The translations under genes and the position numbers were made by a program. DNA of 64,000 bases from Paenibacillus sp. YN15 (GTDB lineage Bacteria; Bacillota; Bacilli; Paenibacillales; NBRC-103111), in contig NZ_QMFA01000006.1 in the NCBI RefSeq assembly GCF_003285005.1, forward strand, positions 124,001 through 188,000, read 5' to 3'. Below the pieces are notes generated by a model, which was not told the origin of the DNA, ran no database searches, and saw only the letters and a program-made list of their open reading frames with translations. Shown piece by piece: positions 36,594 through 43,844 of this stretch; positions within the stretch are counted from its first letter, which is position 1; every line of letters starts with the position of its first letter.

Positions 36594-37679
36594 ATGAATG
36601 CCAAAGATCCGCGAATAAAGGCGCTGACGTTTTTGTCGGCTGCATTGCTGGTATGGGGAATCAGCCGCACGCCTGCGGTGGTGGAGTATATAGCTGGTGT
36701 TCAAAGCGGCGGGGGAAACCGGCTGGTTCAGACGGCGGCCGAAGGAGAGGGAGGATGGTCTCCCGCGGGGGGAGCCTCTCCATCCGCCGAGCCTCTTGCG
36801 GTGGCGGTGTGGAGCCGCGCGGCGGAGAACTCCGATCCGGAGCTGCTGAAGCGAATTCAGGATGAGGCGGAGAAAACCCGCATCCCTCCCCAGAACGCCC
36901 GGCTGGACAGGATCTGGAAAGCCATTCCCGGGCTGAACGGCCGGGAAATTGACGTGGACAAAACCTACCGGCTGGCGCTTCCCCTGCCGTCGGGCAGTCC
37001 GCTTCCTTATGTATACAAGGAGGTTGCGCCGACCGCCAATCTGGATGACCTGGGGGCGCAGCCTATTTACCGGGGCAATCCGGACAAGCCGATGGTGTCG
37101 ATGATGATCAATGTGGCATGGGGGGATGAGTACCTGCCGTCCATGCTGGAAACCCTGCGCAAGGAAAATGTCCATGCCACCTTCTTTTTTGATGGCACCT
37201 GGCTTTCCAAAAATCTGGAGAAGGCCAAGGAGATCGGGGCCGAAGGACATGAATTGTCCAATCATGCCTACTCCCACAAAAATATGAGCCAGCTGTCCCG
37301 GGCCAAGGCGGAGGAGGAAATCCGCAAAACCCAGGAGCTGTTGGAGAAAATCGGGGTGAAGAATACCCTGTTTGCTCCGCCCTCGGGAGACTATGACCAG
37401 GAGACGGTGGAAATTGCATACAGCATGAAGCTGCGGACCATTCTATGGACCATCGATACGGTGGATTGGCAGAAGCCGCGGCCGGAGGATGTGGTCGCCA
37501 AGATAACGTCCAAGCTGGAGCCGGGGGCGATGATTCTCATGCATCCCACCGCTTCCGCCTCCCAGGCGCTGCCCGGCATGATCAAGGCTGCGAAGAAAAA
37601 AGGACTGGCCCTGGGCACAGTCAGCGAATTAATTTCTCCCGAACGGGTGCCTGAACTGGAAACCAGTCTGGGCAAGTGA
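36594..37679 (+). CDS. ylxY: YlxY-like sporulation polysaccharide deacetylase
   Basis: 361 residues; GAGGTGCTGGAG ribosome site. N-terminal membrane anchor (about 8-27), linker, and a NodB domain from about residue 160. Motif 1, normally TFDDG, reads SMMINVAWGDEYL, the degenerate form of the YlxY branch; motif 2 HAYSH (canonical spacing) and a late LMHPT motif are present. Activity is therefore uncertain. In B. subtilis ylxY lies directly between pnp and mlpA; here the accessory block separates it from pnp. A SigE-like promoter precedes it. Confidence 0.85.
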   Translation: MNAKDPRIKALTFLSAALLVWGISRTPAVVEYIAGVQSGGGNRLVQTAAEGEGGWSPAGGASPSAEPLAVAVWSRAAENSDPELLKRIQDEAEKTRIPPQNARLDRIWKAIPGLNGREIDVDKTYRLALPLPSGSPLPYVYKEVAPTANLDDLGAQPIYRGNPDKPMVSMMINVAWGDEYLPSMLETLRKENVHATFFFDGTWLSKNLEKAKEIGAEGHELSNHAYSHKNMSQLSRAKAEEEIRKTQELLEKIGVKNTLFAPPSGDYDQETVEIAYSMKLRTILWTIDTVDWQKPRPEDVVAKITSKLEPGAMILMHPTASASQALPGMIKAAKKKGLALGTVSELISPERVPELETSLGK

Positions 37680-37732
37680 TAAACTTAAGGTTGCGCGGCA
37701 CGAGGGATGACCGGCGGATGCTTGCGAAGCCA

Positions 37733-37752
37733 GTTTTCGCCTACGCGAAAAC
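37733..37752 (+). promoter_or_regulatory. Hairpin between ylxY and mlpA
   Basis: GTTTTCGC (37733-37740) and GCGAAAAC (37745-37752) form a perfect 8-bp stem with a CTAC loop, ending four bases before the mlpA ribosome site AAGGAGG. It could limit access to that site or stabilise the mRNA. Confidence 0.5.
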
Positions 37753-37770
37753 CCTTAAGGAGGAACACAC

Positions 37771-39051
37771 TTGAATCATTATACATTGCCTAACGGATTG
37801 AGAGTTGTGCTGGAGCATATCCCCACTTGCCGGTCCGTTTCCTTTGGCATATGGGCCAAAACGGGCTCGCGGAACGAGGGCCGTGCCCAAAACGGGATTT
37901 CCCATTTTATCGAGCACATGCTGTTTAAAGGTACGGACCGCCATTCCGCCAAGGATATTGCGGAGATTTTCGATGGCATCGGCGGCAACATAAATGCGTT
38001 TACCACCAAGGAATATACCTGCTATTACGTAAAAGTGCTGGATGAGCATCTGCCGTTGGCCATGGAGGTCCTGGCGGATATGTTCTTCCACTCCCGGTTT
38101 GATCCGGCGGAGCTGGAGAAGGAGCGCAATGTCATCCTGGAGGAAATCTCCATGTACGAGGATACCCCGGATGATCTGGTCCATGATCTGATGGCCAAAG
38201 CCGCCTTCGGCGAACATGCCCTGGGCCAGACGATCCTGGGTCTGGAGGAGAATCTGCACCGCTTCCAATCCGAGGATCTGCGGATGTACATGCAGGAATT
38301 TTACGGCATCGGCAATATTGTGGTGAGCATGGCGGGCAATTTCAACGACGATGTGATGAAGCTGGTGGAGCAGCACTTCGGCGCTTACGCCAACTCCGGC
38401 AAGGATATTGCCCTGGAGAAGCCGGTATTCCATTCCGATTCTCTGTACCATCACAAAGCCACAGAACAAAATCATATCTGCCTGTCCCTGCCGGGCTGCT
38501 CCATGAAGGATGAACGGCAGTACGCTATGATCCTTTTGAACAACGCCATCGGCGGCGGCATGAGCTCCCGGCTGTTCCAGGAGATCCGCGAAAAAAGAGG
38601 GCTTGCCTATTCGGTTTATTCCTATCATACGGCGTACCTGGATTCGGGTCTGTTTACCATCTATACGGGCACAGCGCCCAAGCAGACGGAAGAGGTGCTG
38701 AAGGTGTCCATGGAGATTATCGGGGACATTATTCAGAACGGGATGACCGAGGCCGAGCTCCGCAAGGGCAAGGAGCAGCTGAAGGGCAGCCTGATCCTAA
38801 GCCTTGAAAGCACCAGCAGCCGGATGAACCGCCTGGGCAAAAACGAGCTGATGCTGGGCCGGCATTACAGTCTGGATGAGATTATCGAGCGGATCGAAAG
38901 GGTGCAGCTGGACCAGGTGCGGGAGCTGACCAAGGAAATTTTCAACCGTCCGTTTGCATTGGCCATGGTGGGCCAGTCGGATGAGGCCATCAAGGGATTC
39001 AGGAGGGATACCTTTGTTTCAGGTGCAACTGAAAAAACTGCCGGGCAATGA
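37771..39051 (+). CDS. mlpA: M16 family zinc peptidase (MlpA/YmxG)
   Basis: 426 residues from TTG 37771 (AAGGAGG upstream). Pitrilysin/MPP-like peptidase. Inverted zinc motif HFIEHMLFKG (HxxEH, about residues 49-53) and downstream Glu region ERNVILEEISMYEDTPDDLV; the C-terminal half is the inactive-like partner domain (REIREKRGLAYSVYSYHT in part). B. subtilis MlpA influences protease production and sporulation. Overlaps dut by 38 bp. Confidence 0.93.
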   Translation: MNHYTLPNGLRVVLEHIPTCRSVSFGIWAKTGSRNEGRAQNGISHFIEHMLFKGTDRHSAKDIAEIFDGIGGNINAFTTKEYTCYYVKVLDEHLPLAMEVLADMFFHSRFDPAELEKERNVILEEISMYEDTPDDLVHDLMAKAAFGEHALGQTILGLEENLHRFQSEDLRMYMQEFYGIGNIVVSMAGNFNDDVMKLVEQHFGAYANSGKDIALEKPVFHSDSLYHHKATEQNHICLSLPGCSMKDERQYAMILLNNAIGGGMSSRLFQEIREKRGLAYSVYSYHTAYLDSGLFTIYTGTAPKQTEEVLKVSMEIIGDIIQNGMTEAELRKGKEQLKGSLILSLESTSSRMNRLGKNELMLGRHYSLDEIIERIERVQLDQVRELTKEIFNRPFALAMVGQSDEAIKGFRRDTFVSGATEKTAGQ

Positions 39052-39460
39052 GGATGTGCTGCTCCCCCGGAGGATGTCGGAGCTGGCCAGCGGGTTTGAT
39101 CTTCATGCCGCGGTAACGGAGCCGGTGATTCTGCATCCGGGAGAGCGGCGGCTCATTCCCACAGGCTTCGCCATGAGCATGGAGCGCGGCCTGGAGGCCC
39201 AGGTCCGTCCGCGCAGCGGGCTGGCGCTGAAGCACGGCATTACCTGCCTGAACTCGCCGGGCACCATCGACGCCGACTACCGGGGCGAGGTGAAGGTTTT
39301 GCTCATTAATCTGGGGCAGGAGCCGTTTACCATCACCCGCAACGAGCGGATCGCCCAGATGGTGATCCAGGTTGTGCCCGAGGTGGAGCTGGTGGAGGTG
39401 GAGGAGCTGACGGATACCCAACGGGGGGCTGGCGGCTTCGGCCATACCGGAACCAAATAA
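39014..39460 (+). CDS. dut: dUTP diphosphatase
   Basis: 148 residues from TTG 39014 with AGGAGGG at 39001-39007, inside the end of mlpA. Trimeric dUTPase hydrolysing dUTP to dUMP. Motif 1 SGFDLHA, motif 2 PRSGLALKHG, motif 3 GTIDADYRGEVKVLLIN, motif 4 NERIAQMVI, and the C-terminal P-loop-like motif 5 RGAGGFGHTG are all present, so it should be active. B. subtilis has ymxH at this place; no ymxH homologue is seen here. Confidence 0.95.
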   Translation: MFQVQLKKLPGNEDVLLPRRMSELASGFDLHAAVTEPVILHPGERRLIPTGFAMSMERGLEAQVRPRSGLALKHGITCLNSPGTIDADYRGEVKVLLINLGQEPFTITRNERIAQMVIQVVPEVELVEVEELTDTQRGAGGFGHTGTK

Positions 39461-39495
39461 GCATACACAGCGCGGCCATTCCGCCTGTCAAGAAG

Positions 39496-39529
39496 CGCCG
39501 GGTCTCCCCAGGGGGATGCCGGCGTTTTT
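39496..39529 (+). terminator. Terminator after dut
   Basis: CGCCGG (39496-39501) pairs with CCGGCG (39519-39524), followed by five T. Confidence 0.75.
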
Positions 39530-39714
39530 GCGTAATATATTGAGCGTAAGGATGGAACGGCATGGAGAAATGTCGCTATTGTCTGACGAACAAGGGAATT
39601 GATCACGATTGGATGGGGGTAGAGCGTTTCCCGGTGAGCTGGCCAGCAAGTAGAAGCATGAGATATCCTGATCTGAGCATTCCTTCCGGCACACCCGGGG
39701 GGAGTGCTTTTTTT
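39530..39714 (+). ncRNA. Gene-free stretch ending in its own terminator
   Basis: Between the dut terminator and a second strong terminator (AGCATTCC 39676-39683 with GGAGTGCT 39701-39708, seven T) lie about 145 bases without a credible gene. A separate terminator there implies a short independent transcript or an attenuated leader. No known riboswitch consensus was recognised, and no clear promoter. Low confidence that it is a functional RNA. Confidence 0.35.
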
Positions 39715-39743
39715 GTTGGGAAACGGCCTTTTCCCGGACAGTA

Positions 39744-39770
39744 ACCCAGCGCTTCTTTTGTGCATACCAT
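39744..39770 (+). promoter_or_regulatory. SigmaK-like promoter of dpaA
   Basis: AC (39744-39745), 17 bases, CATACCAT (39763-39770), matching the late mother-cell pattern AC-N16/17-CATANNNTA in all but the last base. B. subtilis spoVF is SigK-dependent, so the fit is biologically expected. Confidence 0.55.
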
Positions 39771-39803
39771 GGGATATTGAAGGACGGAAAGGGGTGTGTA
39801 TGG

Positions 39804-40703
39804 GTGCTCACCGAAACGCAGGTGGTATTGATCGGCGGGGATGCCCGCCAGCTGGAGGTGATCCAGAAGCTTTTGGAACTGGATGCGGGAGTACAATTGA
39901 TCGGCTTCGATAATTTGCAGATGCCTATAAATGGAGCGTCACGGGCAAGGCTTACGGCAGAGGTGCTGGAAAAGGCGGATGTGCTCATTCTTCCTGCCGT
40001 GGGAACGGATGATGCGGGCAGGGTGGAATCGGTATTTGCCACCGAGGAGCTGGTGCTGACCCGGGAGCTGGTGGCGGCGCTGCCCAAACATGCAAAGATT
40101 TTCACAGGCATGGCCAAAAGCTATCTCCGGGAGCTGTGCAAGGAAGAGGGAATCCGGCTCGTCGAAATGTTTGACCGGGACGATGTGGCGATCTTCAATT
40201 CCATTCCTACCGCGGAAGGCGCCATTATGATGGCGATTCAGCATACTGATTTTACGATACACGGATCGGTTAGTATGGTGCTTGGCATCGGGCGGACGGG
40301 GCTGACTCTGGCCCGTACCCTGAAGGGATTGGGCGCCAAGGTCAAGGCCGGCGTCCGCAAGCAGGAGGATTATGCCAGAGCCTGGGAAATGGGCTTCCAG
40401 CCCTTCTATACCCGGGATCTCATCGCCCAGGTGCAGGATGTGGATTTTCTGTTCAATACTGTTCCGGCCCCTATTGTGACCGCCCAGGTAATTGCGCATA
40501 TTCCGCACCGCGCTTTGATTATTGATTTGGCCTCCAAGCCGGGGGGCACGGACTTCCGGTTTGCCGAGAAGCGGGGCGTCAAGGCTATGCTGGCTCCGGG
40601 GCTTCCGGGGATTGTGGCGCCGAAAACGGCGGGGAAGATTATCGCCAAGACGGTTGCGGATATTCTGATGGAGGATATTGTGAAGGGAGGGAATGCCCCA
40701 TGA
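39804..40703 (+). CDS. dpaA: Dipicolinate synthase subunit A
   Basis: 299 residues from GTG 39804 (AAAGGGG upstream), which restores the family N-terminus (LTETQVVLIGGDARQLEVIQ). With DpaB it oxidises the dihydrodipicolinate precursor to dipicolinic acid in the mother cell, later loaded into the spore. Rossmann motif VLGIGRTGLTLARTLKGLGA at about residues 152-171. Also annotated SpoVFA. The ATGA overlap with dpaB couples the two subunits. A SigK-like promoter precedes it. Confidence 0.95.
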   Translation: MLTETQVVLIGGDARQLEVIQKLLELDAGVQLIGFDNLQMPINGASRARLTAEVLEKADVLILPAVGTDDAGRVESVFATEELVLTRELVAALPKHAKIFTGMAKSYLRELCKEEGIRLVEMFDRDDVAIFNSIPTAEGAIMMAIQHTDFTIHGSVSMVLGIGRTGLTLARTLKGLGAKVKAGVRKQEDYARAWEMGFQPFYTRDLIAQVQDVDFLFNTVPAPIVTAQVIAHIPHRALIIDLASKPGGTDFRFAEKRGVKAMLAPGLPGIVAPKTAGKIIAKTVADILMEDIVKGGNAP

Positions 40704-41296
40704 GCTTTTGGAGCGGAAAAACGGTGGGTTTTGCCCTGACGGGCTCGCATTGCACCTTTGCCGAAACCATGCCCCAAATCCAGCGTTTTGTAGATGCCGG
40801 AGCCAATGTAATTCCCATTGCTTCCTACAGTGTGCTCAGCACGGACACACGGTTCGGGAAGTCGGAAGATTGGCAAAAGGGGTTGAAAGATATAACCGGG
40901 AATGATATTATTTCTACAATTGTAGATGCAGAACCGCTGGGACCTTCGAAGCTCCTGGACGTGCTGGCGATTGCTCCCTGCACCGGCAACACCACCGCCA
41001 AATTGGCCAATGCCATAACGGAAAGTCCCGTTCTGATGGCGGCCAAGGCTCAAATGCGAAACCAGCGCCCTCTGGTGCTGGCCATCTCCACCAACGACGG
41101 GCTTGGCTTGAATGCAGCCAATATTGCCAAGTTGCTGGTGGCCAAGAATGTCTATTTTGTGCCGTATGGGCAAGATGCGCCCACCGCCAAGCCCAATTCC
41201 CTTGTGGCGCGGATGGAGCTGCTGCTGGAAACCTGCGAGGCGGCGCTTCAGGGCAAGCAGCTTCAGCCGATGGTGATCGAACGGTTCAAATATTGA
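40700..41296 (+). CDS. dpaB: Dipicolinate synthase subunit B (flavoprotein)
   Basis: 198 residues. Flavoprotein of the UbiX/Dfp-like fold: GKTVGFALTGSHCTFAETMP at the N-terminus and the phosphate-binding CTGNTTAKLANAI region (about 95-107). Partner of DpaA. Starts within the dpaA stop. Twenty-one bases later dapG begins; the asd gene that B. subtilis has in this gap is absent. Confidence 0.95.
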   Translation: MSFWSGKTVGFALTGSHCTFAETMPQIQRFVDAGANVIPIASYSVLSTDTRFGKSEDWQKGLKDITGNDIISTIVDAEPLGPSKLLDVLAIAPCTGNTTAKLANAITESPVLMAAKAQMRNQRPLVLAISTNDGLGLNAANIAKLLVAKNVYFVPYGQDAPTAKPNSLVARMELLLETCEAALQGKQLQPMVIERFKY

Positions 41297-41317
41297 GGCG
41301 CTGGAGGACGAGAAGCG

Positions 41318-42532
41318 ATGCGGATCTTAGTACAGAAGTTCGGGGGAACGTCCCTGTCTACTCCCGAAGCGCGTCAGCATGTTATCCGTCATATCCGCAA
41401 GGCATTGTCGCTGGGGTATAAGCTGGTGGTTGTGGTTTCGGCTATGGGCAGAAAAGGAGATCCATATGCCACGGATACGCTGTTGGAGCTGGTCCGCCAA
41501 AACGGGGACAGTCTTCCCGCCCGGGAGCGGGATTTGCTCTTGTGCTGCGGCGAGACCATTTCTGCCGCCACCTTATGCAGCAGCCTGAATGCGGAAGGGA
41601 TTCCTTCCACTGTGCTTACGGGAGGGCAGGCCGGTATTCTGACCAGCGACAATTTCGGCAATGCGCATATTCTCACCATTCACCCTGCTCGCATTCATGA
41701 TATTCTGGAGCAGGGCAAGGTTGCCATTGTCACCGGCTTTCAAGGGAAAACGGCCAATGACGATGCCACCACCCTGGGCAGAGGAGGAAGCGATACCTCG
41801 GCTACGGCGCTGGGCGTTGCGTTGAAGGCGGAAATTGTCGATATTTTTACCGATGTAGGCGGTATCCTTACCGCTGACCCCAGACTGGTGGAGAACGCCC
41901 GGCTTCTCCCGCAGGTCAGCTTCTCCGAAATTGTCAACATGGCCCACAACGGGGCCAAAGTGATCCATCCCCGGGCTGTGGAGGTGGCCATGCAGGCCAA
42001 TCTCCCCATTCGCGTCCGGTCCACCTTCGCGGAGGACGAGGGCACGCTGGTAGCCAATTTCGACGCCCTGAAGCAGGAGAGAAATGAAGTGCGGGACCGC
42101 TTCGTAACCGGCATTGCCCACGTGCCCAATGTGACCCAGATTGCAGTGCCCAACCCGAATGCGGGCTTTGACATGCAGGTGAGAGTATTTAAAGCTATGG
42201 CGGAGCGGCAGATCAGTGTGGATTTCATCAATGTAAATCCGTCGGGCGTGATGTACACGGTTTTTGATCACGAAGGGGAGCGCGCAGAGGCCGCTTTGCA
42301 GGAAATGGGCTTCGAGCCCCGGCTGACTCCCGGCTGCGCCAAGGTATCCGTGATCGGCGGGGGCATTCACGGGGTTCCCGGCATTATGGCGCATATTGTG
42401 GAAGCCTTGACCGATGAAGATATCAGCATCCTGCAGTCGGCCGATTCCAACGCCACCATCTGGGTGCTGGTTCAGGGGACGGATCTGGTCAAGTCCGTCA
42501 AGGCGCTGCACCGGGCATTTTTGTCCGAGTAG
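41318..42532 (+). CDS. dapG: Aspartokinase I (DapG type)
   Basis: 404 residues; GGAGGACGAG ribosome site. Phosphorylates aspartate, first step to diaminopimelate, lysine and, in sporulation, dipicolinate. Kinase motif VQKFGGTSLSTPEARQ, FTDVGGILTADPR and two C-terminal ACT domains (from about 265, MQVRVFKAMAERQISVDFIN; about 350, VSVIGGGIHGVPGIMAHIVE) that mediate feedback control. Placement by dpaAB and dapA identifies the DapG isozyme. Confidence 0.93.
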   Translation: MRILVQKFGGTSLSTPEARQHVIRHIRKALSLGYKLVVVVSAMGRKGDPYATDTLLELVRQNGDSLPARERDLLLCCGETISAATLCSSLNAEGIPSTVLTGGQAGILTSDNFGNAHILTIHPARIHDILEQGKVAIVTGFQGKTANDDATTLGRGGSDTSATALGVALKAEIVDIFTDVGGILTADPRLVENARLLPQVSFSEIVNMAHNGAKVIHPRAVEVAMQANLPIRVRSTFAEDEGTLVANFDALKQERNEVRDRFVTGIAHVPNVTQIAVPNPNAGFDMQVRVFKAMAERQISVDFINVNPSGVMYTVFDHEGERAEAALQEMGFEPRLTPGCAKVSVIGGGIHGVPGIMAHIVEALTDEDISILQSADSNATIWVLVQGTDLVKSVKALHRAFLSE

Positions 42533-42632
42533 GCGCTGGTGGCCGATTTGTGGATTTGTCGGAGTTACCCGAAACGCGAGAGTTGTTGCTGTCATAAGAA
42601 TTTGAAATTATTGTTCAGGGAGGTTTTGGGCG

Positions 42633-43523
42633 GTGACCGATTTTGGCAGACTTGTTACAGCAATGGTTACCCCGTTTGACGAACGTCTAGAGGTCAATTG
42701 GGAGCAGCTGCCGGCGCTGGTGGATTATCTGATCGAGGTGCAGAAGAGTGAGACCTTGGTCGTATGCGGCACCACGGGAGAGTCTCCCACCTTGACGGAT
42801 GAGGAACGCAAGCGGATGGTGGAGAGTGTGGTCCGGCTGGCCAAGGGACGCGCCAAGGTAATTGCCGGCGCCAGCAACAATGATACCCTTCACAGTGTGC
42901 AGCTGACTCTGGAGGCGGAGGCGGCAGGGGCCGACGGCGTGCTGATTGTCGCCCCTTATTATAACCGGCCGTCCCAAACCGGCATTTATGAGCATTACAA
43001 GGCGATTGCCCAGGCAACCAAGCTTCCGATCATGATGTACAATATTCCTTCCCGCTGCGGCATTGATGTGGAAGTGGATACTACCCTCCGGCTGGCCAAT
43101 GAGTTCGAGAACATTGTGGCCTCCAAGGAAGCCCACGGAGACCTGGACCATATTACAGCGCTTGTGGGCAAGGCACCTTCCCATCTGAAGATTTATTGCG
43201 GGGATGATTCCCTTACGTTGCCTTATCTTTCTGTGGGGGCCTACGGGGTAGTCAGCGTAGCCAGCCATGTTATCGGCGGACAAATCCGCAGCATGGTCAA
43301 CGCTTATGCGGACGGCGATCCGGTGAAGGCCAGGAAGCTGCACCATGAGCTGTTCCCGCTGTTCCGCGGCATGTTCAACTGTCCGCACCGGGTGCCCAAT
43401 CCTGCGCCTGTGAAGCATGCGCTGAATTTGAAGGGCATTCAGGTAGGCGGCTTGCGTCTGCCGATGCTTCCGGTTAATGAGGCGGAAGGGCAGTTTATTG
43501 AGGAATTGCTTGCCAAGCTGTAG
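42633..43523 (+). CDS. dapA: 4-hydroxy-tetrahydrodipicolinate synthase
   Basis: 296 residues from GTG 42633 with GGGAGG 9 bp upstream. Condenses pyruvate with aspartate semialdehyde; product feeds DpaAB and diaminopimelate synthesis. TIM barrel with GTTGESPTLTDEE, the Tyr of MMYNIPSRCGID, and the Schiff-base Lys of IVASKEAHGDLDHI. Complete. The last 200 bp (43324-43523) reappear, mutated, at 53254-53451 on the other side of the sugar cassette, so the present 3' end may be the incoming copy. Confidence 0.96.
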   Translation: MTDFGRLVTAMVTPFDERLEVNWEQLPALVDYLIEVQKSETLVVCGTTGESPTLTDEERKRMVESVVRLAKGRAKVIAGASNNDTLHSVQLTLEAEAAGADGVLIVAPYYNRPSQTGIYEHYKAIAQATKLPIMMYNIPSRCGIDVEVDTTLRLANEFENIVASKEAHGDLDHITALVGKAPSHLKIYCGDDSLTLPYLSVGAYGVVSVASHVIGGQIRSMVNAYADGDPVKARKLHHELFPLFRGMFNCPHRVPNPAPVKHALNLKGIQVGGLRLPMLPVNEAEGQFIEELLAKL

Positions 43524-43576
43524 CCCATTATAACGAAGACGGCGGTCCTTGTGATAAGGTTACTGCCAAGGCGTAT

Positions 43577-43612
43577 GAAAGCCCTGCTCACTCACCGGAG
43601 CGGGGCTTCTTT
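43577..43612 (+). terminator. Terminator of the dpaA-dapA operon
   Basis: GAAAGCCCTGCTC (43577-43589) pairs imperfectly with GAGCGGGGCTTC (43598-43609), then TTT. Confidence 0.7.
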
Positions 43613-43625
43613 GCACGCCAGAAAA

Positions 43626-43844
43626 AAGAAAATCCCAAAAAAGAAAATGTCAAAAAATACCATTATTTAGCAATAAACATTCTTTTGTATAAGAATTGGC
43701 TTGATGAAAAGCACTGATTGCCTCCATCGTTGAGATTTAACATCCGTTTAACCTCCCTCTAACATTACAAGAATGGTTGGCCATCATAATTAATTTTAAT
43801 ACCTGGACTCGGAAGAACAACCAAGAGCCAAGGGAGCCTGTGAG
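43626..43844. other. AT-rich gap at the left edge of the sugar cassette
   Basis: This part of the 321-bp dapA-regulator gap is markedly richer in A and T than the backbone. It contains an ATTCTT/AAGAAT hairpin (about 43679-43696) and AATTAATTTTAATAC (43788-43802), possibly promoter sequence for the regulator, but no -35/-10 pair I would defend. No gene or mobile-element end seen. Confidence 0.5.

Noticed and set aside
39562-39744. 60-codon frame between dut and dpaA
   Set aside because: Runs through a strong terminator and lacks a ribosome site.
39461-39803. Possible lysine riboswitch for dpaA-dapG-dapA
   Set aside because: The conserved L-box core was not found here nor before dapG (41297-41317) or dapA (42533-42632).
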